Positions 27,607 through 37,527 of a stretch of 64,000 bases of DNA are shown here, piece by piece. The position numbers and the translations under genes were made by a program. Positions within the stretch are counted from its first letter, which is position 1, and the number at the start of each line of letters is the position of its first letter. The notes under the pieces were generated by a model. The model did no database searches and was not told the DNA's origin. It saw nothing but the letters and a program-made list of their open reading frames with translations. Source of the DNA: Martinezella multihospitum (GTDB taxonomy: Bacteria > Pseudomonadota > Alphaproteobacteria > Rhizobiales > Rhizobiaceae); the NCBI RefSeq assembly GCF_900094585.1, contig NZ_FMAG01000003.1, forward strand, positions 248,001 through 312,000, written 5' to 3'.

Positions 27607-27635
27607 CTTATAGCTGCCGGATACGGAAGAAGCAA
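27607..27635 (-). promoter_or_regulatory. Promoter of leuA leader
   Basis: On the minus strand TTGCTT (-35, 27635-27630), a 17-nt spacer and TATAAG (-10, 27612-27607) precede the leader ATG by seven nt. Transcription would begin at or next to the ATG. Confidence 0.6.
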
Positions 27636-27644
27636 CCCCCCTGC

Positions 27645-28829
27645 TCACTTCTTCAGCATTTGCACGCCGCGCGACAGCGCCATCATCAACCCGCCGGCGA
27701 TCAGCCCCCAGAAGGCGCCGGAAATGCCGCCGAAGGAAACGCCCGATGCCGTCACGAGAAAGGTGATGGCGGCCGCCTCGCGTGATTCCGGCCGCTGGAA
27801 GGCATTCAGTGCGGAATTGGAGAGCGCACCGACCAGCGCCAGACCGGCAACCGCCTCGATCAGGATCGGCGGCGCGAGCGCCACGAAAGCCGTGACGGCA
27901 CTCGCCAGCAATCCGAGGATCACATAGCCGATACCGGCAATGATCGCCGCCCAATAGCGCCGCCCGGGATCGGCATGGGCATCCTGCCCTGCACACATCG
28001 CCGCGGTGATCGCCGCAAGATTGACGGCATGGCCGCCAAAGGGAACAGCAAGCAGCGAGAAGACGCCGGTCACGGCAAACAGCGGACCCGGCTTCGGATC
28101 GTAATCATGCACTTTCAGCACCGCGATGCCGGGAATGTTCTGCGACGCCATCGTGACGATGAACAACGGCAACGCAATGGACACGATGCCGGCAAGCGTG
28201 AAAACCGGCTTCACGAATTCGACCGTCGGCAGCAGCGAATGCTCGAGCGAGGCGAAGGCGCCATCCGGTATCTTCACGCCGAAGGCCAGCACCAGGGCAA
28301 AGGCCGCAAGTGCCGCCGGCACCGCCCATAGCCGCTTGAACGCACCGACGACGATCCAGGCAAGGATGATCGGGAGACCGAAGGCAGGATTGAAGGCGAT
28401 CGCCTTCACCGGTGCAAAGCAGAGGCCGATCAGCACGCCGGCGAGCATGGCATTGGCGAGCGGCGCCGGGATGGAGGCAACGGCACGACCGAAAGGCCGA
28501 AAGAGCCCGGCAATGACGATCAATATGCCACAGATGAAGAACGCACCGATAGCAACTGGAAAGCCACCCTCGATCGCTCCTGCGCTCGCCAGCAGTGCGG
28601 CTCCCGGCGTCGACCAGGCGATGCTGATCGGCAGTCTCGTGACCATGCTGAGCACGATCGCGCAGAGGCCCATCGCAACCGAAAGCGCCGTCAGACCGGA
28701 CGCCGCCTGCGCATCCGAGGCGCCCACCGCCTGCAGGCCATGAAAGACGACGGCGAAGGAACTGGCAAAGCCGACGAAGGCCGTGAGGCACCCCATGAAC
28801 AGGCTTTGAACGGAAAAATCTTTGAGCAT
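27645..28829 (-). CDS. BenE-family benzoate/H+ symporter-like transporter
   Basis: This 394-residue membrane protein has about eleven hydrophobic helices. Segments such as FVGFASSFAVVFHGLQAVGA, LPISIAWSTPGAALLASAGAIEGGFPVAIGAF and IPAPLANAMLAGVLIGLCFAP are characteristic of BenE. Family members import benzoate with protons, but many rhizobial copies have unknown substrates, and no benzoate enzymes are present here. The open frame extends 177 nt upstream, yet membrane homology begins at MLKDFSVQSLF, so I start there. It is divergent from a DeoR regulator. Confidence 0.85.
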   Translation of the reverse strand: MLKDFSVQSLFMGCLTAFVGFASSFAVVFHGLQAVGASDAQAASGLTALSVAMGLCAIVLSMVTRLPISIAWSTPGAALLASAGAIEGGFPVAIGAFFICGILIVIAGLFRPFGRAVASIPAPLANAMLAGVLIGLCFAPVKAIAFNPAFGLPIILAWIVVGAFKRLWAVPAALAAFALVLAFGVKIPDGAFASLEHSLLPTVEFVKPVFTLAGIVSIALPLFIVTMASQNIPGIAVLKVHDYDPKPGPLFAVTGVFSLLAVPFGGHAVNLAAITAAMCAGQDAHADPGRRYWAAIIAGIGYVILGLLASAVTAFVALAPPILIEAVAGLALVGALSNSALNAFQRPESREAAAITFLVTASGVSFGGISGAFWGLIAGGLMMALSRGVQMLKK

Positions 28830-28979
28830 GGCGATGGAGACTCTGGGGCGCGAAGATCGACTGAACGCGCATGGAGCATCACAAGCATCGGGCGTGCAAG
28901 TGCTGTTTTCGCGCAAAATGACAGTGTCATTCAGCAAATCGCTCGCGGAATATGTCGTCGCCGAGTCATATCGTGTATA

Positions 28980-29013
28980 AACGTGCACATTGACTCTCTT
29001 GTTCATGCACGTT
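28980..29013. promoter_or_regulatory. Inverted repeat, candidate DeoR operator
   Basis: AACGTGCA and TGCACGTT stand 18 nt apart in the 195-bp region between the BenE-like gene and the DeoR gene, just upstream of the regulator start. Perfect 8-bp half-sites about 26 bp apart from centre to centre suit a dimer or tetramer of the adjacent regulator. Confidence 0.5.
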
Positions 29014-29024
29014 ATTGCAAATTT

Positions 29025-29810
29025 ATGAGCAATTCACTCCCATTGTCCCGCCGGGACGTCATCGAAGCGCGGCTTGCAGAAGGGCGGCAGATCGTGGCTG
29101 CATCGTTGGCGGCCGAGTTCAACGTGTCCGAAGATGCTGTGCGTCGTGATCTGCGGGCGCTGGCCGCAGAGGGCAAATGCCGCCGCGTCTACGGTGGCGC
29201 GCTCCCGCTGTTGACACCATCACAGCCCATGGCGGCGCGCGTCGGGCAGGAATCCGGCCGCAAGAGAGCTCTGGCCAGGGCGGCCGTCGCAATGATCGAG
29301 CCGGGCGAATTCCTGTTTATCGACAGCGGCAGCACCAATCTCGCAATGGTCGATCTTCTGCCGAAGGACCTGGATGTGACGATCGCGACAAATTCCATCG
29401 ATATCGCCAGCGCCGTCATGAAACGCGGCGACATACCGCTCGTCCTGATCGGTGGTGCGGTCGATCCCGTCGTCGGCGGCAGTGTCGATGCATCTGCCGT
29501 CGCAGCCATCGAAGCCATGAACATCGACCGTTGTTTCCTGGGCGTCTGCGCCGTTTCGGCAAGAAACGGCATCAGCGTGTACGAACATGCAGATGCGATT
29601 TTCAAACGGACGCTGCTCAAGAGAAGCGCAGCACGCATCGCACTGATTACCTCGGAGAAATTTCATGAGCGCGCGCCGCATCGCATCGGCGGCGGCGACG
29701 ATATCGATTGGCTTGTTGTCGAGGATGATCTGCCTGCCACTGACGAAAAGGCGGCCGCCGACGCCGGCTTCTCGCTCGTAAAGGCCAGCGACATCACCTC
29801 TCCCTCCTGA
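29025..29810 (+). CDS. DeoR-family transcriptional regulator
   Basis: In this 261-residue protein the N-terminal helix-turn-helix is RRDVIEARLAEGRQIVAASLAAEFNVSEDAVRRDLRALAAEGKCRRVYGGA. It is followed by the sugar-phosphate-sensing domain, which includes FLFIDSGSTNLAMVDLLP, VTIATNSIDIA and RCFLGVCAVSARNGISV. DeoR proteins usually repress sugar or nucleoside genes and respond to a phosphorylated sugar. It is followed 16 nt later by an MFS gene and is divergent from the BenE-like gene, both likely targets. The effector is unknown. Confidence 0.93.
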   Translation: MSNSLPLSRRDVIEARLAEGRQIVAASLAAEFNVSEDAVRRDLRALAAEGKCRRVYGGALPLLTPSQPMAARVGQESGRKRALARAAVAMIEPGEFLFIDSGSTNLAMVDLLPKDLDVTIATNSIDIASAVMKRGDIPLVLIGGAVDPVVGGSVDASAVAAIEAMNIDRCFLGVCAVSARNGISVYEHADAIFKRTLLKRSAARIALITSEKFHERAPHRIGGGDDIDWLVVEDDLPATDEKAAADAGFSLVKASDITSPS

Positions 29811-29826
29811 TTTCGAAAGACAAGGA

Positions 29827-31032
29827 ATGACAATGCAATCCACGGATCGGCCGGAAACCCGGCTGGCGACACGACTTGCCTTTCTGGTTGGAGGCTTCGC
29901 CCTCGCCTGCTGGGCTCCTCTCGTCCCCTTCGCCAAGGCTCGTCTCGGCGTCGATGACGGCGTGCTGGGCATGCTGCTGCTGTGCCTCGGCCTGGGCTCG
30001 GTGGCGGCAATGCTTGCGACCGGCATGTTGAGCGCGCGATATGGCAGCAAGCCGATCATCATCGCGGGCGGTCTCGGTCTTGCGCTTATTTTGCCGATGC
30101 TGGCGGTAGCCAGCACGCCATTCACCCTCGGCCTTGCGCTGGCTGCTTTCGGTGCCTGTCTCGGATCGCTCGACGTTGCCATGAACATCCACGCCGTCGA
30201 AGTGGAGAAAGGCGCGGATCGGCCTTTGATGTCCGGCTTCCATGCCCTGTTCAGCATAGGCGGCTTCATAGGTTCCCTGCTCGTCACCCTGCTTCTATCC
30301 GTCAAGGCCGGTCCGCTCTTTGCCACGCTTCTAAGCTCGGCCGTGATGGTCGTCGCCATGATCATCGCGTGGCCGCGGCTGCTTCGAACGGTCCAATCGG
30401 AGGACGCGCCGCTCTTCGTCGTGCCCCGCGGCTTCGTGCTGCTGCTGGCGGCTCTTGCGGCCATCACTTTTCTCGTCGAAGGCGCCATCCTCGACTGGAG
30501 CGCCCTGCTGCTGACAACGCAAGGTCGGGTCGATACGAGCCATGGCGGCCTCGGCTATATGCTCTTTGCCATTGCGATGACAGTCGGCCGGCTGAGCGGC
30601 GATGCCATCACCGCAAGGGTCGGAGACAAGGCAGTCATGCTATGGGGCGGCGTGATCGCGGTCGCCGGCTTTGCCGTCCTCCTCGTCAGCCCGATCGCGA
30701 TCCTTGCAATGGTCGGCTTCCTGCTGATCGGGCTCGGCGCCTCCAACATCGTGCCAGTGCTCTTCCGCAAGGGCGGTTCGCAAACGGTCATGCCGGCAGG
30801 CCTGGCGGTCGCGGCCATCACCATGACCGGATATGCCGGCGTACTGGTCGGCCCCGCCGGCGTCGGCTTCGTCGCAGATCACATCGGCCTGCCCGGAGCC
30901 TTCTGGATGCTCGCGCTGTTGCTTTGCGTCGCACCGCTCTGCGCCGGCATCGTGACCCGCAACCAGGAGCCCCGCAATCAGGAACAGGGAGAGACAGATG
31001 CAGATCGCTCATACCGCTCTATGGACGCATGA
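29827..31032 (+). CDS. Major facilitator superfamily transporter
   Basis: This 401-residue protein has about twelve membrane segments. It starts TRLAFLVGGFALACWAPLVPFAKARLGVDDGVLGMLLLCLGLGS and has MSGFHALFSIGGFIGSLL in the middle, the pattern of YbjJ/fucose-permease-like MFS proteins. It lies 16 nt behind the DeoR gene, and its end overlaps the VOC gene by 35 bp, so the three form an operon. The substrate, perhaps a sugar or drug, is unknown. Confidence 0.9.
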   Translation: MTMQSTDRPETRLATRLAFLVGGFALACWAPLVPFAKARLGVDDGVLGMLLLCLGLGSVAAMLATGMLSARYGSKPIIIAGGLGLALILPMLAVASTPFTLGLALAAFGACLGSLDVAMNIHAVEVEKGADRPLMSGFHALFSIGGFIGSLLVTLLLSVKAGPLFATLLSSAVMVVAMIIAWPRLLRTVQSEDAPLFVVPRGFVLLLAALAAITFLVEGAILDWSALLLTTQGRVDTSHGGLGYMLFAIAMTVGRLSGDAITARVGDKAVMLWGGVIAVAGFAVLLVSPIAILAMVGFLLIGLGASNIVPVLFRKGGSQTVMPAGLAVAAITMTGYAGVLVGPAGVGFVADHIGLPGAFWMLALLLCVAPLCAGIVTRNQEPRNQEQGETDADRSYRSMDA

Positions 31033-31381
31033 TCTCGATGCCGCCGTCGATTTCTGGAGGACCTATTTCGGCGCGACCGTCGGCGAACCCTATCGAAGCC
31101 AGCGCCGAAAGGGCTTCATCTCCCGCTTCATTTCTTTGCCTGAAAGCGGCAACCAGATCGAACTGATGACCGGCGACTGGCTCCTTCCCAATCCCCATGA
31201 CGAACGCATCGGTTGGGATCACATTGCGATATCGCTCGGCAGCAAAGCTGCCGTCGATGCGTTGGCCGAGCGATGCAAGGCGGATGATTGCCTGAAATCT
31301 GCGCCCCGCACCACAGGCGACGGCTTCTATGAGGCCGTCATCACCATGCCGGACGGAACACCGGTGGAAATTACCATATAG
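30998..31381 (+). CDS. VOC-family (glyoxalase/bleomycin-resistance-like) protein
   Basis: This 127-residue protein has two beta-alpha-beta repeats, beginning IAHTALWTHDLDAAVDFWRTYFGA and ending GDGFYEAVITMPDGTPVEITI. Candidate metal ligands are His5 and Glu57 (QIEL) in the first half, and His77 (WDHIAI) and the C-terminal Glu (VEIT) in the second, a complete glyoxalase-I-like set. GGGAGAGA precedes the ATG. It is the last gene of the DeoR-MFS-VOC operon. The real substrate is unknown. Confidence 0.9.
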   Translation: MQIAHTALWTHDLDAAVDFWRTYFGATVGEPYRSQRRKGFISRFISLPESGNQIELMTGDWLLPNPHDERIGWDHIAISLGSKAAVDALAERCKADDCLKSAPRTTGDGFYEAVITMPDGTPVEITI

Positions 31382-31457
31382 GGGGCGCACTCGGCCCGTA
31401 ACTCACGCTTTCGAGTTCGCCGCTCCCGGAAACGTTGCAACCTCCCGAGTGGCGAAG

Positions 31458-31489
31458 GCTGGCGGCGGAGATTTCTGCCGCCAGCTTTT
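31458..31489 (+). terminator. Intrinsic terminator after VOC gene
   Basis: GCTGGCGGC (31458-31466) pairs with GCCGCCAGC (31477-31485), followed by TTTT. It lies 76 nt after the stop of the VOC gene. Confidence 0.75.
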
Positions 31490-31574
31490 GACTTTCGATC
31501 AAAGCCGATCCAGCGCAAAACGCCCCCGCCAGCCTTCCGGCAAGCGAGGGCGCTCAATTCAATCGGAAAAACCC

Positions 31575-31681
31575 GCTAGAGCAATTCCAGGAAAAGCGCG
31601 CAGCGGTTTTCCGTCCGGAATTGCGCGAATACAAAGAGGTAGAGCCTTTTCGCGATTCGAAGAAAAGCGAAAAGGCTCTAG
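31575..31681. repeat. Rhizobial intergenic palindromic repeat
   Basis: This unit has two hairpins. The first pairs GCAATTCC with GGAATTGC around an inner GGAAAA / TTTTCC stem. The second is a perfect 14-bp stem, TAGAGCCTTTTCGC, with its copy ending at 31680. I know this type of unit (CTAGAGCAATTCC...) as a widespread intergenic repeat of Rhizobium genomes. The second hairpin directly follows the clpP stop and probably terminates it. Confidence 0.7.
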
Positions 31682-31682
31682 A

Positions 31683-32270
31683 TCAGATTTCCGCCTGCGA
31701 GGTCACGATGCGCGAGACCAGGCCATACGACTTGGCTTCCTCGGCAGAGAGCCAGTAGTCGCGGTCCGTGTCCTTGGCGATCTTTTCGATCGGCTGGCCG
31801 GTGGCTTCCGAGAAGATCTTGTTCAGGCGCTCGTTCATCTTGATGATTTCGCGTGCCTGGATCTCGATGTCGGAGGCCATGCCGCGCGTGCCACCGGACG
31901 GTTGGTGCAGCAGGAAGCGCGTGTTCGGCAGGCAAATACGGCGCTCCTTGGGAGCGGAGACGTAGATCAGCGCTCCGGCGGAGGCGACCCATCCCGTACC
32001 GATCATCCAGACCTTCGGCTTGATGAACTTGATCATGTCGTGAATGGAATCGCCTGACTCGACGTGGCCGCCGGGCGAGTTCACATAGATGCGGATATCA
32101 TCGTCGCTGGCGGCGGAAAGCGCTACAAGCTGCGAGCAGACCTTCTGCGCCAGTTCCTGCGTGATGCCGCCATAGATGAAGATCGAACGCGACTTGAAAA
32201 GATTCGCCTCCGCGTCCTTGCCCAGGGGCTGCTCGGTCTTCTTGTCTTCCTGTTCGTCTTCGTCGTTCAT
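31683..32270 (-). CDS. clpP: ATP-dependent Clp protease proteolytic subunit (divergent paralogue)
   Basis: The protein has 195 residues. The catalytic triad is complete: Ser97 in [13 protein letters not shown], His122 in LLHQPSGG and Asp171 in TDRDYWLS, at the positions usual for ClpP. The sequence around the serine (WVASAGALI) and the acidic N-terminus ([11 protein letters not shown]) differ from standard ClpP1. It is likely one of the extra ClpP copies that alphaproteobacteria carry. It would form a barrel with a Clp ATPase. It is monocistronic, ending at the palindromic repeat. Which numbered paralogue it is cannot be settled here. Confidence 0.9.
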   Translation of the reverse strand: MNDEDEQEDKKTEQPLGKDAEANLFKSRSIFIYGGITQELAQKVCSQLVALSAASDDDIRIYVNSPGGHVESGDSIHDMIKFIKPKVWMIGTGWVASAGALIYVSAPKERRICLPNTRFLLHQPSGGTRGMASDIEIQAREIIKMNERLNKIFSEATGQPIEKIAKDTDRDYWLSAEEAKSYGLVSRIVTSQAEI

Positions 32271-32501
32271 TCAACTCTCCAGCATGATGCGTCGTTCACC
32301 GCACATAGTGCGACTCAATGCGTAAAACAATGCCGGAAAAAGACAAGGCGGGAATAGCGACTGACAACATGGTGTTATGGTTGCGGATTACCGAAATGTA
32401 ACTTGAATGGCTTTGAAAAGCCGAGATTTGATCCTACGTCAGGTCAGCGCGGTTAGAGATCGCGCCCCGAATTTGCAGCACAGATAGCCAAGGAGGCCAT
32501 C

Positions 32502-33302
32502 ATGTCGCCAGAAGAACGTCAATTGCTCGCCTCTCTCTTCGATCGCGTGCGCGGTGCATCCAATACCCAGCGCGATGCCGATGCGGAGGCCTTCATCAAC
32601 CAGTCGGTCCGCGACCAGCCCTATGCGCCCTATTTCCTGGCGCAGGCCGTCATCATGCAGGAACAGGGCATGAAGGCTGCGGCCGATCGCATCCAGCAGC
32701 TCGAAGCCCGTGTGCACGAGCTCGAGCAGCAGGGCGCAGACAATCACCAGCAGGGCCAGAGCGGCGGTTTCCTCGGTGGGATCGGTTCCCTCTTTGGCGG
32801 CGGCCAGCAACAGCGCGCGGCCTCGCCGCAAGGCGGCAATCCGCAGCAACAGGGCCGCCTTTATGACGACTACGCCCGCAATGCGCCTCAACCCGGCCCC
32901 TGGGCCGGCCAGCCGCAACCGCAGCCGTCCGGCCCGTGGAGCCAGCAGGCATCAGCTCCTTCGGCAGGCGGCAGCTTTCTGCGTGGTGCGCTTGGCACGG
33001 CAGCCGGCGTCGCCGGCGGCGTGATGTTGGCGGAATCGCTTTCCAGCCTCTTCAGCCCGCATCTGGGCGGCACTGGCGGCGGCCTCTTCGGCGGCAATGC
33101 CGGTAGTGGCCTCTTCGGGGGCACGGCGGCCAATGCAGCCGAACAGCCGGTGCAGGAAACGATCATCAACAACAACTATTTCGGCAATGACGATAATAGC
33201 GACCAGAGCGCGACCGATTACGCCCAGGACGCTGCGCAAGACGCTCAGGACGACGACTATGACGATTCGGCTGACAACAGCGACGACAGCTCGTTTGCCT
33301 GA
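32502..33302 (+). CDS. DUF2076 domain protein
   Basis: The 266-residue protein starts MSPEERQLLASLFDRVRGASNTQRDADAEAFINQSVRDQPYAPYFLAQAVIMQEQ, the DUF2076 signature. A coiled-coil stretch (AADRIQQLEARVHELEQQ) and a Gly/Gln/Pro-rich, low-complexity middle follow. After a hydrophobic Gly-rich segment (LRGALGTAAGVAGGVMLAESLSSLF) comes a very acidic Asp-rich tail. The protein is probably membrane-associated or surface-exposed. Function unknown. It is monocistronic with a strong terminator. Confidence 0.88.
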   Translation: MSPEERQLLASLFDRVRGASNTQRDADAEAFINQSVRDQPYAPYFLAQAVIMQEQGMKAAADRIQQLEARVHELEQQGADNHQQGQSGGFLGGIGSLFGGGQQQRAASPQGGNPQQQGRLYDDYARNAPQPGPWAGQPQPQPSGPWSQQASAPSAGGSFLRGALGTAAGVAGGVMLAESLSSLFSPHLGGTGGGLFGGNAGSGLFGGTAANAAEQPVQETIINNNYFGNDDNSDQSATDYAQDAAQDAQDDDYDDSADNSDDSSFA

Positions 33303-33325
33303 GCCAAAGCCGATGCCAGTCTAAC

Positions 33326-33359
33326 AAAAAAGCCGCCATCTCCGGATGGCGGCTTTTTT
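33326..33359. terminator. Bidirectional intrinsic terminator
   Basis: A perfect 15-bp stem (AAAAAAGCCGCCATC), a TCCG loop and T-runs on both strands lie between the DUF2076 gene and queF, which converge here. Confidence 0.95.
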
Positions 33360-33361
33360 GT

Positions 33362-33826
33362 TCAGCCTCGGCCGCGATAGGGTTGAACGCCCTGATCCGG
33401 CAGCCACACGCCTTCCGGCGGCTTGCCAGTCTGCCAGAAAACGTCGATCGGAATGCCACCGCGCGGATACCAGTAGGCGCCGATCCGCAGCCATTTCGGC
33501 TGCAAGAGGTCCACCAGGCGCTTGGCGATATAGATCGAGCAATCCTCGTGGAACGCGCCGTGATTGCGGAAGGAATGCAGGAAGAGCTTCAACGACTTCG
33601 ATTCGACCAGCCATTCGTTCGGAATGTAGTCGATGACGATATGGGCGAAATCCGGCTGCCCCGTCATCGGGCAGAGCGAGGTGAATTCGGGCGCTGTGAA
33701 GCGCACAACATAATCGGTGCCGGCATGGCCTGATGGCACCTTCTCCAGAACGGCCTCTTCCGGATTGCTGGCGGTTTCCGTCTGGTTGCCGAGCATCGAC
33801 AGGCCGGACACATCGGTCTTTGGCAT
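33362..33826 (-). CDS. queF: NADPH-dependent preQ0 reductase
   Basis: In this 154-residue protein Cys52 (catalytic thioimide nucleophile) and Asp59 lie in [13 protein letters not shown], and the QueF motif [21 protein letters not shown] follows. This is the short, single-domain YkvM type of QueF. It reduces 7-cyano-7-deazaguanine to preQ1 in queuosine synthesis. It begins one nt after the stop of the cation-diffusion facilitator gene, so the two are co-transcribed. No preQ1 riboswitch was seen upstream of the pair. Confidence 0.96.
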   Translation of the reverse strand: MPKTDVSGLSMLGNQTETASNPEEAVLEKVPSGHAGTDYVVRFTAPEFTSLCPMTGQPDFAHIVIDYIPNEWLVESKSLKLFLHSFRNHGAFHEDCSIYIAKRLVDLLQPKWLRIGAYWYPRGGIPIDVFWQTGKPPEGVWLPDQGVQPYRGRG

Positions 33827-33827
33827 C

Positions 33828-34742
33828 TCAGGTCTCCTTGATCACTTTGACGCGGATACCATGGGCCTTCTCGCCCTCCGGCTCCACATGAATGGTTATT
33901 TCGGCGCCCGCATGGATCGCCCGTATGGCATCTTCAAGGCGGTCGCAGATGCGATGCGCTTCACGCACCGGCATGGCGGCCGGCACGACCATGTGGAAAT
34001 CGACGAAGGTCACGGCCCCGGCCCTGCGCGTTTTCAGATCATGCACGCCAAGCGAGCCCTCGGCATTCCCCGCGATCGCATCCTTGATGACGGCCTCCTC
34101 TTCCGGAAGCACGGCCTTATCCATAAGTCCGTCGATCGAAGCGGAGATGACCTTCCAGCCTTGATAGAGGATGTTGATGGCGACGAGAATGGCAAGCACG
34201 GGGTCGAAGATCGGATGGCCGGTGCCGAGCGCCAGCAACAGGCCGATGAGCACGCCGATGGAAGTATAGACATCCGACATGATATGCTGGCCGTCCGCCG
34301 TCAAAGCCGGTGAGCGATGTGCCCGTCCAGCCCGGATCAGCGTCAAGGCCCACACGCCGTTGATGACGCCGGCGACAAAGTTGATGGCGAGACCAAGTAC
34401 CGGCGCCTGCATGGGCTGCGGATTGCCGAGATGTCCGACCGCCTCCTGCACGATCATCAAAGCGGCAACGACGATCATCACCCCTTCGGTAACGGCGGAG
34501 AGATATTCCGCCTTGTGATGACCGAAAGGATGATCGTGATCGGCCGGCTTCTGGGCATAACGGATGACGAAAAAGGCGATGAAGGCGGCAACGACATTGA
34601 CGAGCGATTCAAGTCCATCGGACAGAAGCGCAACAGAGCCCGTCAGCCACCAGGCCAGCATCTTCAGCCCCATGACGCCGAGCGACAGCGGAATGCCCCA
34701 AAGGGCGAGCCGCCTGATCGTATCGTTTCCTTGAGCACTCAT
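33828..34742 (-). CDS. Cation diffusion facilitator transporter
   Basis: The 304-residue protein has about six membrane helices. The CDF metal motifs are DGLES near residue 42 and HIMSD in helix five, with [15 protein letters not shown] in the loop. A C-terminal cytosolic ferredoxin-like domain ([28 protein letters not shown]) follows. The family exports Zn, Fe, Mn or Cd from the cytosol with proton exchange; which metal cannot be told. It lies directly upstream of queF. Confidence 0.92.
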   Translation of the reverse strand: MSAQGNDTIRRLALWGIPLSLGVMGLKMLAWWLTGSVALLSDGLESLVNVVAAFIAFFVIRYAQKPADHDHPFGHHKAEYLSAVTEGVMIVVAALMIVQEAVGHLGNPQPMQAPVLGLAINFVAGVINGVWALTLIRAGRAHRSPALTADGQHIMSDVYTSIGVLIGLLLALGTGHPIFDPVLAILVAINILYQGWKVISASIDGLMDKAVLPEEEAVIKDAIAGNAEGSLGVHDLKTRRAGAVTFVDFHMVVPAAMPVREAHRICDRLEDAIRAIHAGAEITIHVEPEGEKAHGIRVKVIKET

Positions 34743-34810
34743 GCCCTTCTCCAGTGTCTCGCGCCATGCTTATGCGAATGAATTGCAAAAAAGGCGCCGT
34801 TGAAATGCAA

Positions 34811-34842
34811 AACCGCCCGCGCGAATTTTCGCGCAGGCGGTT
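34811..34842 (-). terminator. Intrinsic terminator upstream of CDF gene
   Basis: On the minus strand AACCGCCTGCGCGAA pairs with its complement over 15 bp with one mismatch and is followed by a short T-run. It would stop minus-strand transcripts entering from 34843-35145 before they reach the CDF gene. On the plus strand the T-run is missing. Confidence 0.65.
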
Positions 34843-35892
<1,050 letters not shown>

Positions 35893-35931
35893 GGGTCGCC
35901 GCTCCTCGGCAACCCTCGATGGATCAAAGAG

Positions 35932-36567
35932 TTACGATCTGAACGTGACAAACGAGATCACGTTGCCATCCGGGTCTCGCACATGAAAATCGGTACCGCC
36001 CCAGGCTTGCTTCATCAGCGGCTGCGCGAACTCTGCGCCACGGGCCTTGAACTCCTCGAACAATCCCTGGACATTCGAAACCTCGATAGAGGCGAGAATG
36101 AGCGACCCCTCCTTTGCCGCCGCCGCAGCAAAATAGGGCTCATAGACGAGCCGTAAGTGAATCCAGATGCCGTCGCGCGACACCGCGCCATAGAACGGCG
36201 GCGAGCCATGCAGGAAATCCTCTGAGAAACCCAGCTTCTCCCTGAAGAAGGCCGCGCTCGCTGTCACATCCCGAACGAAAAGGATGGGAATGATGCTCTT
36301 GAAAACCGGAGGCTCGGCTGGCGCTGGCTGCATTTTTGGCGCATCCGTCGTCGCGATCTTCAACTCGGCCCAGCTCTTGTGCCCGGCCTCGACCGCAACG
36401 ATCTCCTGCGCCAGCGCCAAAGGGAATTTCATCGCCAGGATCTCGCGATCCGTCAGTGCCTGGAAGCGGTCGAGCGATCGCACTCTACCGCCAATGGAAT
36501 AGTCGCGCTCACGATGCCAGCGCATTAAAAGCTTGGCTTGTTTACGATAGGTATCGAGGGTTGGCAT
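35932..36567 (-). CDS. VOC/glyoxalase-superfamily protein with N-terminal helical domain
   Basis: In this 211-residue protein residues 1-70 (LDTYRKQAKLLMRWHRERDYSIGGRVR...ALAQEIVAVEAGHKSWAELK) form a helical domain often found before glyoxalase-like or ankyrin parts. Residues 85-211 form a VOC domain (SIIPILFVRDVTASAAFFREKLGFSEDF ... WGGTDFHVRDPDGNVISFVTF) of bleomycin-resistance type. Metal ligands are incomplete, so binding rather than catalysis is possible. It is convergent with bluB. Confidence 0.87.
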   Translation of the reverse strand: MPTLDTYRKQAKLLMRWHRERDYSIGGRVRSLDRFQALTDREILAMKFPLALAQEIVAVEAGHKSWAELKIATTDAPKMQPAPAEPPVFKSIIPILFVRDVTASAAFFREKLGFSEDFLHGSPPFYGAVSRDGIWIHLRLVYEPYFAAAAAKEGSLILASIEVSNVQGLFEEFKARGAEFAQPLMKQAWGGTDFHVRDPDGNVISFVTFRS

Positions 36568-36687
36568 GGGCAGACTCCTGCTGCTGAGTGATATCAGCGG
36601 GCGGGCCTAGCCCTTTCGGCCCAATGCCGATGTGCCCCACAGGAACGGGCGAAGACTAGGATACAACCTGCGGCAAGTCAAACAGCC

Positions 36688-37401
36688 TCAAGGCGGAGCT
36701 TGACTTACCACGAAACGCTCGTCCTCATTGTGCAGGCGCAGGGACAATCGCAGCATCCACGGCAGCGACGTCCAGAGGCCGGAAGTCAAGCCCGCCTGCC
36801 TGAGTGCTGCGGCAGTCCAGGTGTTGCATCCCATCAAGGCGTTGAAATAGCCACGCGCTTCGAAAAACGCATCATTCGGTCCATAATTGCTGCCAAGCAA
36901 CGGCACCGGCCCGCCACCAGCAGCTTGCTCGAAACTATCGAGAATGAATCGCTTGAGCCGCTCCAATCCATCAGCGTCGATGCCGATCACAGTGACGGCT
37001 GGAGCATCCAGCGGAATATCGCCCGCCAGTTCCGCGTGAATGACGGAACGATCCAGCGTGAAGCTTTTCAGGACTGGCCCCATCTTCAAATCGGCCCATG
37101 TCTTCGTCTCGATATAGAAGCTGCGGCCACCCCAACCGAAGACGAGATAGCGCAGATTCGGATTATCAAGGTCGAGCCCGGCGGTCCGCAGGAAAGCGAA
37201 ACGGCTCAAAAGATCGCCATCGACGGGAATGGCAATATCCGTGTGGATGGGATTGCTGAGCATGATAACATGCTGCAGGCGCTCGGCTTTTTCGGTCGGC
37301 TCGCTATGCCATAGCGGCCGCGGTACAACGATGCCGAGTACGACAAGCGCCACTAGGGCAAGCACAACGACGAAAATGCCCTTGAATATTCGTAGAATCA
37401 C
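36688..37401 (-). CDS. DUF2459 (TIGR02117) family protein
   Basis: The 237-residue protein has one N-terminal membrane helix (FVVVLALVALVVLGIVV). It continues with NPIHTDIAIPV, LVFGWGGRSFYIETKTWADL and FNALMGCNTWTAAALRQAGL, the signatures of the DUF2459 family. The conserved His, Gly-Trp-Gly and Cys-Asn motifs suggest a papain-like or NlpC-like fold, which is only inference. The protein is probably anchored facing the periplasm. The role is unknown; some relatives sit near urease genes, but none are here. Confidence 0.85.
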   Translation of the reverse strand: MILRIFKGIFVVVLALVALVVLGIVVPRPLWHSEPTEKAERLQHVIMLSNPIHTDIAIPVDGDLLSRFAFLRTAGLDLDNPNLRYLVFGWGGRSFYIETKTWADLKMGPVLKSFTLDRSVIHAELAGDIPLDAPAVTVIGIDADGLERLKRFILDSFEQAAGGGPVPLLGSNYGPNDAFFEARGYFNALMGCNTWTAAALRQAGLTSGLWTSLPWMLRLSLRLHNEDERFVVSQAPP

Positions 37402-37460
37402 CGATCGACGCCCCCACCGACATCGAATGTCTTCTGCAGTTTGTCGGCTCTTTCAAGGCA

Positions 37461-37499
37461 TAAAAATACCTCATGCACTTTTCCGGGTGCATGAGGTAT
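37461..37499 (-). terminator. Intrinsic terminator of trpE(G)
   Basis: A perfect 13-bp stem, ATACCTCATGCAC (37466-37478 with 37487-37499), is followed on the minus strand by TTTTTA. It lies 28 nt after the trpE(G) stop. Confidence 0.9.
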
Positions 37500-37527
37500 C
37501 CAAACTCTGGAGCTATGAACTCTCGCC

